Shown: positions 4,309 to 10,013 of the stretch, piece by piece | Position numbering within the stretch: the stretch's first letter is position 1 | Layout: every line of letters begins with the position of its first letter | NCBI GenBank assembly: GCA_018402095.1 | Contig: JAGYJO010000047.1 | Coordinates: 1 to 10,013 of the forward strand | Length of the DNA: 10,013 nucleotides | Origin: a bacterium | Lineage (GTDB): Bacteria > Margulisbacteria > Marinamargulisbacteria > SXXA01 | Direction: 5' to 3' | Notes under the pieces: model-generated | The model's database searches: none | Seen by the model: only the letters and a program-made list of their open reading frames with translations | What the model was told of the DNA's origin: nothing | Translations under genes and position numbers: made by a program

Positions 4309-5706
4309 ATGCAAACCGTTGGGTCAGGCGCTTTTTTACCTAGAAATAGTTCGCCAAATCAAGAGAAATCGTCGCAGAAGTTGGCGATGCCCTCAGCTGC
4401 TACAGCGACGGGATCTCCGGCGTCTGTGACCCGCGTCGGTAGTTTCTTGGAAAGTTTTTTTCGGAACCGTGTTTTGCCAGAGACTGTGGTGCCCATGCGG
4501 CGTGAGTGTTCGCCTTTTCCCCATTCAGATCCTGTCTCTTGGCCGCCAGAGGATGCCTGTCTCTTGAGGACCTGCAGAGGCGGATCGAAAGCCACGGTGG
4601 ATATTTGTGAGAGTGCGTCACTCGGGTATCACTACGCCAAAAAATATGTGAATCCAGATCTCAAAAGACATCCTGAAGCATGGCGACTAGAACAAGGTAG
4701 ACTGGAAAATGACGCGAAAACATACAAATCTTTGGCCAATATGGACTTGTTCGACACCTTTGGTCAGATGTATCACGAAACCCAAACGGAGGAAGTGGGA
4801 CTGACCCTCTATCTGGAATATGCCGGCAGTACGGTGCTGGCAAATCATGTCTTGTCTGCAGCGCCTGATGCGTTGCAGACCATGACCGATTTTTTCACCA
4901 AGGTGACGATGTCTATTGTGACTATTTGTGATGCTGCGCCTGAAAATGCCAAGTCTCAGATACTGCGAAAACAATTTTTTTCAGATAGGGTTTTGGGACG
5001 ATTGGCCCCCGATCCGACGGATTTGGCTGCGCTTTCGATGGACGGTGCTACCTGTGACAAGGTGCTGCGTCAGTTGTCAGATTTGAGCCACCGCTGGGCG
5101 GATATGTATGCGCGATTATCGCCCTTGTTGATGTCCGGTTCTACAGCCCTCTTGCCCACAGACACCACAGCGCTCAATATGATTTTGAATACAGATACAG
5201 GTACGGTGAAATGCATTGATCCGGGTAAAATTGATCAGACAGCCGCCGCGTATCCGTTGAGCAAAATGTTGGTGTTTGGTCCGTATTATCGTTTTGTGAA
5301 TGACAAAGAATTTGATATAGCGGCCGATGGTTTTGTCGTCACAAAGCCAGTCGATGTTGACGCTACATGTCGGGTTTTGTCGGCTTGTCAGGATATTTTG
5401 AATACCTTAGATCCGATTACAGCAGCACAAACCATTGTGGCGGGCTTGATTCAGTTTGGCGGAGATTTGGGGTACAGATACAATGAAGAGGACTTTTTGT
5501 CTGGTAAATTGTTTGCCGGGTTATCCTTGTTTTCCAAATCGATGGACCATTTGGATAGCCTACTAGGGACTGTGTTTTCTGAGATGGCGATAGAGACGCT
5601 TTCTGGTGACCAGATAACCGAATTTGCAGAAAGATTGGTGGCTGCGAGAGCCCGAGTTTTATCCGACGAGGTGGCCTTGCTGCTGCCGCTGAAAGAGAGT
5701 GTATGA
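4309..5706 (+). CDS. Kinase-fold protein, aminoglycoside phosphotransferase/choline-kinase-like; substrate unknown
   Basis: This protein has 465 residues and I do not recognise a named family. From about residue 87 its motifs match the aminoglycoside phosphotransferase/choline-kinase fold. There is a glycine-bearing start CRGGSKATVDI (89-99) and a lysine in YHYAKKYV (K111/K112) that could hold ATP phosphates. A glutamate in RLENDAKTY (E133) could pair with that lysine. A hinge-like LYLEYAG (167-173) follows, then a catalytic loop D285-x4-N290 and IDPG (D304 as the metal-binding aspartate). The D-x4-N to D spacing of 14 residues fits the fold. The His usual before the catalytic Asp is replaced (PTD). 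The first ~85 residues are Ser/Thr/Pro-rich, probably disordered, and without a signal peptide or membrane segment. The next gene overlaps by 4 bases, so the two products are probably made together. A phosphotransferase or a secreted effector is inference only. Confidence 0.65.
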   Translation: MQTVGSGAFLPRNSSPNQEKSSQKLAMPSAATATGSPASVTRVGSFLESFFRNRVLPETVVPMRRECSPFPHSDPVSWPPEDACLLRTCRGGSKATVDICESASLGYHYAKKYVNPDLKRHPEAWRLEQGRLENDAKTYKSLANMDLFDTFGQMYHETQTEEVGLTLYLEYAGSTVLANHVLSAAPDALQTMTDFFTKVTMSIVTICDAAPENAKSQILRKQFFSDRVLGRLAPDPTDLAALSMDGATCDKVLRQLSDLSHRWADMYARLSPLLMSGSTALLPTDTTALNMILNTDTGTVKCIDPGKIDQTAAAYPLSKMLVFGPYYRFVNDKEFDIAADGFVVTKPVDVDATCRVLSACQDILNTLDPITAAQTIVAGLIQFGGDLGYRYNEEDFLSGKLFAGLSLFSKSMDHLDSLLGTVFSEMAIETLSGDQITEFAERLVAARARVLSDEVALLLPLKESV

Positions 5707-6428
5707 TGAATTTGGCCGTGACGCAAAAAACCTATGTCGATTTTTCCAATCAGTGTATTTCAGAAGACATGATTCCGGATCTGAGAGAGAAGCAGTCTAT
5801 CAGAATGGTGGCGGCTTCAGGGGCAATGCAGCCACTCTTGGCGCATATGGCTAGCGACTGTCATCAGATAGTGGCCTTGAATATATCGGCCTGTGATGTC
5901 GCTGTTTTGGATCTAAATACGTTGGCTGGCGTTGTGTCAAAAGAGAGCTTGGTGTGGTTTGAAGCTGAAAATTTGAAGCCACTCACCTCACAAGATATGA
6001 CCGCGTTGCTGTCTGCTCTGAATCGTGACTGCCAACTATTGAATTTGGGGAATCCTGTGTTCACGGACGATCCGCAGGCCTTGCCATGTCTGTCTGCGTT
6101 GGCATCTTTTGAACAATTGGAATCGTTGTCTCTCAAAGAGTGGTATCCCGTTGGGGATGTGGATTTGATGGCATTGCCGCGTTCTCTGAAATATTTGGAT
6201 ATTTCGGGTATTCCTCTGGCGTCGTTTGGATTTTTGAGCCGGTTACCGGATGTGGAAGAATTGGATTTGGATGGTGGTCCTTTGTCGCTTGCTGCGCAAG
6301 CTTCGTTGGTGGCGGTGTTGTCCGATAGGACAGCTGTACGGGTCCGTATTGGGATGTCGCGGTTGCCGCAGGAGCGTGCGGTATCGGAGGCAAACATGGC
6401 CAAGTTAGCGCATGTTGCGTTTTATTGA
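5703..6428 (+). CDS. Leucine-rich-repeat-like protein, partner of the kinase-fold gene
   Basis: This protein has 241 residues. The start ATG overlaps the previous stop (ATGA), with a second ATG directly after it; AAAGAGAG upstream may serve as ribosome site. Repeating segments of the form L-x-x-L-x-L/I are visible: IVALNIS (about 56), LVWFEAENL (83), LLNLGN (112), LESLSL (139), LKYLDIS (162), VEELDLD (184) and VRVRI. They are roughly 22-28 residues apart in the C-terminal half and separated by leucine-rich helices, as in a short, irregular leucine-rich-repeat solenoid. There is no signal peptide, membrane segment or catalytic motif. LRR proteins mostly bind other proteins, so a role as binding partner or adaptor of the kinase-fold protein is likely but inferred. 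The operon ends here, with a terminator at 6509-6532. Confidence 0.65.
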   Translation: MMNLAVTQKTYVDFSNQCISEDMIPDLREKQSIRMVAASGAMQPLLAHMASDCHQIVALNISACDVAVLDLNTLAGVVSKESLVWFEAENLKPLTSQDMTALLSALNRDCQLLNLGNPVFTDDPQALPCLSALASFEQLESLSLKEWYPVGDVDLMALPRSLKYLDISGIPLASFGFLSRLPDVEELDLDGGPLSLAAQASLVAVLSDRTAVRVRIGMSRLPQERAVSEANMAKLAHVAFY

Positions 6429-6434
6429 CTTGTT

Positions 6435-6474
6435 GTGATTAGCCCCAGTTATGGTTAAAGCGAGGCTAAATCAC
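6435..6474 (+). repeat. Stem-loop just after the LRR gene
   Basis: GTGATTAGCC (6435-6444) pairs with GGCTAAATCAC (6464-6474) with one bulged A. The loop contains CCCCAGTTATG (6443-6453), whose exact inverse CATAACTGGGG occurs at 6710-6720, on the far side of the composite element. There is no T-run after the stem. Confidence 0.5.
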
Positions 6475-6496
6475 GAATAAATGGCATCAACGATTA

Positions 6497-6647
6497 CCCA
6501 CCCCTCAACCCCTCCCAGGAGGGGCTTTTTTTAGTGTAAAGGATTCGCGACTGCGTCGCTCATCCTTTCAATCTTTGAGAGTTTGAGGGCAAGCGCCGAA
6601 GGTGCGCAGCCCTCAAAAGTGGATTGCCCCTCCTGGGAGGGGGTGGG
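6497..6647. repeat. Composite hairpin element, copy B (151 bp)
   Basis: The terminal arms CCCACCCC..CCCCTCCCAGGAGGGG (6497-6524) and CCCCTCCTGGGAGGGGGTGGG (6627-6647) are inverted repeats, with a 4-base insertion (TCAA) in the left arm. Inside are AAAGGAT-tc-GCGAC-tgc-GTCGC-tc-ATCCTTT (6538-6568) and a two-step hairpin, TTTGAGGGC (6582-6590)/GCCCTCAAA (6609-6617) with inner GCGCC/GGTGC and GAA loop. Order of parts and length match copy A at 1159-1308. Relative to copy A, one outer base pair changes from C-G to T-A and one inner pair from A-T to G-T, so pairing is kept in both. Confidence 0.72.
6509..6532 (+). terminator. Terminator of the kinase-fold/LRR operon
   Basis: CCCCTC (6509-6514) pairs with GAGGGG (6519-6524) around a short CCAG loop, followed by C and seven T residues (6526-6532). 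It lies about 80 bases after the LRR gene stop and is part of the left arm of the composite element. Confidence 0.75.
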
Positions 6648-6863
6648 TCCACGCATGGCTCAATCTTAGATCAATGATGAAAAAACAGGTTATCCACGCA
6701 CGTATTAAACATAACTGGGGTTAGGTATAAAAATAAAATGTTTAAGCTGTTGAGATAGGGGAATCTTTTTGCTATCCAAAAAGTAAGGTGGGAGTCATCT
6801 GATAAATCATAGCGGTGTGAGCTTTCAGAAAAACTTCTTGGTGCGGTTGTGAGCTAGGGGATT
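6648..6863. other. Gene-free stretch between convergent operons
   Basis: No convincing gene is visible. The stretch holds the inverted copy of CCCCAGTTATG at 6710-6720, a single DnaA-box-like TTATCCACG (6690-6698) and AT-rich sequence around 6722-6745. It has the look of a spacer between two operons that end towards each other. Confidence 0.4.
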
Positions 6864-6896
6864 AAAAAACGACGGGCGAGGGGCCCGTCGTTTTTT
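6864..6896 (-). terminator. Bidirectional terminator between convergent operons
   Basis: AAAAAACGACGGGC (6864-6877) and GCCCGTCGTTTTTT (6883-6896) are perfectly complementary around a 5-nt loop. Read on the minus strand, the stem is followed by a T-run and lies 5 bases after the stop of the PAS-protein gene, so it ends the potassium operon. The A-run/T-run symmetry means it can also stop plus-strand transcription. Confidence 0.88.
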
Positions 6897-6901
6897 GTGT
6901 T

Positions 6902-7645
6902 TTAAGGGCTGCTTTCGCGAATGATGACGACCACGCGAATGACTTCGCCAAAGGTGTTTTTGATGGGGTAGCTGTCCAGTGAGAGTGGCGTTTCTTCTCG
7001 GACACAAAAGGCCACGTTGAGAAATTTGTGATCTTCGCTAATGGTTCTGGCAATGATATCCAAGATGGTTGGGCAAGATACTTTTCTCGAAATGCTTTGC
7101 TCGATGATTTCTCCGGGAAGTAGTCGAAGCATGCTTTCGGCTCTGTGATTGATATGGGTGACGACACGGTCCGTGTTGACCAATACGATGCCTTCTTGAA
7201 TATTGTTCAGAATGGCTTTTAAACTTTGTGTTTCGACATTGATTCTGGAGGCTTTCATGTGGTCGAAGGACTTGAATAGCCCGAATAGATTGTGAATATT
7301 TTGCACGATTTGGGGTAGTGTTTTGGCTTGGTAGAAACTGCTGAGGTTGCTCTCGAGGCGACGTTCATGCAAGACATGTTTGAGCTCTTTGTTGATGCGG
7401 TTGACGAACTTTTTGAAATACAAAAAGGCGGTTAATATAATCAATCCTTCTGTGATAAAAATCAGTGATAGCGCTTCGGATACACGTGTCCAAAACCATG
7501 GGGGGACAGGTGCGCCATGTGCCAGGTGTTCGGGGTGCAATAAAAAGCTGATGCCACCAATTTGAATGCAGGCGAGGATTACGAATAAAAGGCCAAATTT
7601 CCATGTTGCGGGGATCCGTGGCAGTCGGTTTTTGTAATGATCCAT
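6902..7645 (-). CDS. Membrane-anchored PAS-domain sensor protein, no output domain
   Basis: This protein has 247 residues. Two hydrophobic segments (about 17-36 and 56-76) with a short loop between them (HPEHLAHGAPVPPW) anchor it in the inner membrane. A charged, probably helical linker follows (78-140). A PAS domain occupies about 142-245, shown by AILNNIQEGIVLVNTDRVV and INHRAESMLRLLPGEIIEQS and ending in the strand VIRVVVIIR. There is no histidine kinase, GGDEF or effector domain after it. The ATG at 7643-7645 comes one base after the stop of the RCK gene (TAA-A-ATG), and GGGAGAA inside that gene can act as ribosome site, so translation is probably coupled. The position suggests that it senses a signal and acts on the potassium system (inference). 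Ligand and output are unknown. Confidence 0.8.
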   Translation of the reverse strand: MDHYKNRLPRIPATWKFGLLFVILACIQIGGISFLLHPEHLAHGAPVPPWFWTRVSEALSLIFITEGLIILTAFLYFKKFVNRINKELKHVLHERRLESNLSSFYQAKTLPQIVQNIHNLFGLFKSFDHMKASRINVETQSLKAILNNIQEGIVLVNTDRVVTHINHRAESMLRLLPGEIIEQSISRKVSCPTILDIIARTISEDHKFLNVAFCVREETPLSLDSYPIKNTFGEVIRVVVIIRESSP

Positions 7646-7646
7646 T

Positions 7647-8339
7647 TTATTCTCCCAGCTTTAGGAATGCGTCCAGATGTTCATCTGTTCCTGAGATGAC
7701 CAATAGATCTTCTTTTTTGAAACAATAATCGGGATCTGGAATGTCTGTCATGTCAAAGCGGTATTCGACTTGTCCGTCATCATCGATGATGGGGACGGGT
7801 GTTTTGATGCCGACGATGTTGATTTTGTGATTTTCTCTGAGATTGGCGTCTTTGATGCTTTTGCCACGAAACATAGACGGTACTGTGATTTCTAATAATG
7901 AATGACGGTTGCTTATTTCGATGTAGCGACCAATTCTGTCTGAGGAGATGAGGTTGGAGACCTGAACCCCCATTTCTTGTTCAATATTGATGATATTTCG
8001 GATCCCCATCGATTTGAGAATAGACTCCTGTAGGGGCGTAATGGCTCGGACGTAGATATCTCGGATTTCCATACGTTTGAGTAACGCAGTCGAAAGCAAA
8101 CTGGATTGCACATTACTACCGATGGCGACGATGGCCTTGTCGACACTGTCGATATTCATGGCCCACATCGCTTTTTCGTCTGTGGTGTCCAGCGCGATGG
8201 CTTGGTGGACAAGGTCTTTGATCTCTGTGACGAGCTCAATGTCTGAGTCGAGTGCGATGACATCAAACCCTTTTTGGGTGAGACTAATGGCGACTTGGTG
8301 CCCAAATTGACCCAACCCAATTACGGCAATACTTTTCAT
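7647..8339 (-). CDS. ktrA: KtrA/TrkA-type RCK regulatory subunit of potassium uptake
   Basis: KtrA-type proteins form a cytoplasmic ring that binds nucleotides and gates the potassium translocator. This protein has 230 residues, the length of a single-unit KtrA rather than the ~450-residue double-unit TrkA of E. coli. The N-terminal RCK domain has the Rossmann motif IGLGQFGHQV (G8, G10, G13) and an acidic D31 at the end of strand 2 (VIALDSD) for the ribose. An alternating strand-helix pattern continues to about 115. The RCK C-terminal domain spans about 145-228 (LLEITVPSMFRGKSIKDANLR, ending DLLVISGTDEHLDAF). GAGGAG lies 6-7 bases before the ATG. It is 17 bases downstream of the channel gene and one base upstream of the PAS gene, in one operon. 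Some would name it trkA. Confidence 0.92.
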   Translation of the reverse strand: MKSIAVIGLGQFGHQVAISLTQKGFDVIALDSDIELVTEIKDLVHQAIALDTTDEKAMWAMNIDSVDKAIVAIGSNVQSSLLSTALLKRMEIRDIYVRAITPLQESILKSMGIRNIINIEQEMGVQVSNLISSDRIGRYIEISNRHSLLEITVPSMFRGKSIKDANLRENHKINIVGIKTPVPIIDDDGQVEYRFDMTDIPDPDYCFKKEDLLVISGTDEHLDAFLKLGE

Positions 8340-8356
8340 GTGGCGCTCCTCATGGT

Positions 8357-10013
8357 TTAGGCGACGAGAATGTCTTCTTCAGGATACTGGTAGCGTACGC
8401 GGGGCTTGGTCGATGCCAGTGCAATCGCCGCGGCAAAGGGGCCAACGCGACCAATCAGCATAAGGACGATGATCATACCTTTCCCGGCAACGGATAGCAA
8501 AGGGGTGAGTCCCAATGATAGACCTACAGTTGAAAAAGCTGAGATGGTTTCAAAGAGGACCATTTGAAAGGGTGCGTTGGGCTCTGTGTAGAGCAAGATG
8601 AAGCAAAATACCATGATCGTGATGGCGCCCATGATGACAATGGCGGTGGCTCTCATGAGGGTGGGCAGCGGGATCTGTCGTTGTCCGATTTCCACCTTGT
8701 TTTGCATGCGGAGTGTGCTCAAAAAAGAGGCCAGTAGAATGCCGAAGGTGGTTGTTTTGATCCCCCCACCAGTGGAGCCTGGTGATGCCCCGATGAACAT
8801 GAGTAGCATCATGAAGAAGAGAGAGGCCATATGCATGGTGGAAATGTCGATGGCATTAAATCCGGCGGTTCTGGGTGAAACGCTAAGGAAAAGTGAATTG
8901 ACGACTTTGTCGGGAAAGCTCATGTGGGCGAGGCTGCGATGTTGTTCTGACAAAAAAGTAACGCTTGTGCCCAAGACAATGAGTATGAGCGACATGCCGA
9001 CGGCTATTTTGGTTTGTAGGCGAAACCGTGTGCGCTTGGCATCCCTTGAAATATATTGCATGAGGTTGAAGAGAACTGGGAACCCAATGCCACCGAGAAA
9101 AATCAAGATAGAGATGAGCGATAAAACGCCAGGCGCGTTTTGAAATGGCATCATGCTGTCTGAAAATAGCGCAAATCCCGCGTTACAAAATGCTGAAATC
9201 GAATGAAAAATAGAGGCGAATGCCGCATCTTGCCATGTGGGAAAATGGGTATGCCAGACGGAAAATAAGGCTAGAGCCCCAATGCCTTCGATGATCAGGG
9301 TATATCGAAATACCGCTATGATCATTTGGATGAGTTCCTTGCGGTTAAAGGCCATAAAGGCTTCTTGCATGGCGCTGGTTTCTCTGTGTGACATGCGCTG
9401 GTTCATGAGAATGGCCATGAGCGTTGTGAATGTCATGAATCCAATGCCGCCGATTTGAATCAGTGCGAGTATGATGCCGTGTCCAAATCGGGTGAATGCA
9501 TGCGCAAAGTCGACCGTATTTAAGCCTGTGACACAGACAGCGGATGCAGCGGTGAAAAGGAGGTCTAGATAAGGAATTGCGGTGGTTGTGCTGAGCGGGA
9601 GGCTGAGTAGCAGCGATCCTACAAAAATGAGAATGCCGAAGCCTGCGATCAGTGAATGGACGGGCTTGAATCTCAAGAATTGGAACAGGCTATAGAGGTG
9701 CATCATGCGTCCAATAGTGATGAGTAGGAGTGGGAGCTGTGTGACAAAAATGCTGCCCCAGACGCTATGGCTGGGTTGCCATAGGGCGAAGACGGGAATG
9801 AGGATGGCCATGTCTAGTGGGTGGGTGAGGACATGTTTGGGCTGTCGTAATATGAAAATGCGAATCAGAATGTCGAGCGCAAAGTAAGCGATAAAGGCCT
9901 GGTTGAACTGCCATAAAATATCGCGAAAGCTTTCTGAAACGTGGAGGATCAACTCCACAGAAAGCGTTGCCCCAGACAAAATACAAATCGCGCCAGAAAT
10001 GCGATCCAATAAG
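8357..10013 (-). CDS. ktrB: KtrB/TrkH-type potassium translocating subunit with N-terminal voltage-sensor-like extension; 5' end outside window
   Basis: This membrane subunit takes up potassium. More than 550 residues are visible, and the frame stays open past a TTG at 10009, so the start lies beyond the right edge. Numbering from that TTG, the core begins near 114. It has four pore loops with filter glycines: VTGL (160-163), NAGF (276-279), TAGF (381-384) and TVGL (494-497). The glycine-rich intramembrane loop GASPGSTGGGIKT is at 407-419. Standard KtrB is about 450 residues, so the ~113 or more residues before the core are extra. They contain about four membrane helices, including YFALDILIRIFILR...HPLDMAILIPV, which resembles S2-S3 of a voltage-sensor domain, then a helix with R101 and R113. 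Only two arginines are seen in the S4-like helix, so true voltage sensing is uncertain. The KtrA-like and PAS genes follow in the operon. Confidence 0.93.
   Translation of the reverse strand, partial: LLDRISGAICILSGATLSVELILHVSESFRDILWQFNQAFIAYFALDILIRIFILRQPKHVLTHPLDMAILIPVFALWQPSHSVWGSIFVTQLPLLLITIGRMMHLYSLFQFLRFKPVHSLIAGFGILIFVGSLLLSLPLSTTTAIPYLDLLFTAASAVCVTGLNTVDFAHAFTRFGHGIILALIQIGGIGFMTFTTLMAILMNQRMSHRETSAMQEAFMAFNRKELIQMIIAVFRYTLIIEGIGALALFSVWHTHFPTWQDAAFASIFHSISAFCNAGFALFSDSMMPFQNAPGVLSLISILIFLGGIGFPVLFNLMQYISRDAKRTRFRLQTKIAVGMSLILIVLGTSVTFLSEQHRSLAHMSFPDKVVNSLFLSVSPRTAGFNAIDISTMHMASLFFMMLLMFIGASPGSTGGGIKTTTFGILLASFLSTLRMQNKVEIGQRQIPLPTLMRATAIVIMGAITIMVFCFILLYTEPNAPFQMVLFETISAFSTVGLSLGLTPLLSVAGKGMIIVLMLIGRVGPFAAAIALASTKPRVRYQYPEEDILVA

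Noticed and set aside
1159..6647. CRISPR array from the repeated hairpins
   Set aside because: Copies are kilobases apart, differ in length of parts, and show no regular repeat-spacer pattern or cas genes.
6690..6698. DnaA-box-like TTATCCACG as a sign of a replication origin
   Set aside because: A single near-match without a cluster, AT-rich unwinding block or dnaA/dnaN neighbours.
6674..6724. Possible 16-codon frame starting M-M-K-K-Q
   Set aside because: Too short, no ribosome site, and it runs into the inverted repeat at 6710-6720.
8598..9143. 181-residue plus-strand frame antisense to ktrB
   Set aside because: Met/Arg-rich shadow of a membrane-protein gene read backwards; ktrB on the other strand is clearly real.

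Overview
The window looks like a piece of a bacterial chromosome, most likely a proteobacterium and perhaps an alphaproteobacterium. The IspG is the longer ~406-residue form common in Alpha- and Betaproteobacteria, and the NrdB belongs to the Chlamydia-like small-subunit group. Coding strands have Shine-Dalgarno starts and mid-range GC. The species cannot be named from the sequence alone. Gene-free gaps are unusually rich in GC-heavy nested palindromes, and these are the most distinctive structural trait of the window.

Layout, left to right. (1) Positions 1-1043: the 3' part of nrdB (+), the radical-bearing small subunit of class I ribonucleotide reductase. (2) 1044-1325: a ~97-bp imperfect palindrome starting at the nrdB stop, then a ~150-bp composite hairpin element whose first hairpin is a strong terminator. 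(3) 1326-1736: a decayed O6-alkylguanine-DNA alkyltransferase gene with at least four lesions. (4) 1737-2157: structured non-coding DNA. (5) 2158-2709: a BrnT/BrnA-like toxin-antitoxin pair, AT-richer than its surroundings and bracketed by copies of a 14-bp dispersed motif. (6) 2870-4090: ispG of the MEP isoprenoid pathway. (7) 4309-6428: a two-gene operon with a 4-bp overlap, coding for an aminoglycoside-phosphotransferase/choline-kinase-fold protein and a leucine-rich-repeat-like protein. (8) 6429-6901: a convergent intergenic region with a second ~150-bp composite element and two terminators. (9) 6902-10013 on the minus strand: a tightly packed ktrB-ktrA-PAS-sensor operon for potassium uptake, with ktrB running off the right edge.

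How the genes fit together. NrdB, IspG and the potassium system are housekeeping. The KtrB-like channel (four selectivity-filter loops) would be gated by the KtrA-like RCK protein, and the third gene, one base downstream, gives a membrane PAS protein with no output domain. That makes a candidate sensor attached to a potassium transporter. KtrB also carries an extra N-terminal membrane region resembling a voltage-sensor bundle.

The least familiar content is the kinase-fold/LRR gene pair and the family of composite hairpin elements. Two of these elements (1159-1308 and 6497-6647) have almost the same length and architecture, and their stems differ by pairing-preserving changes.
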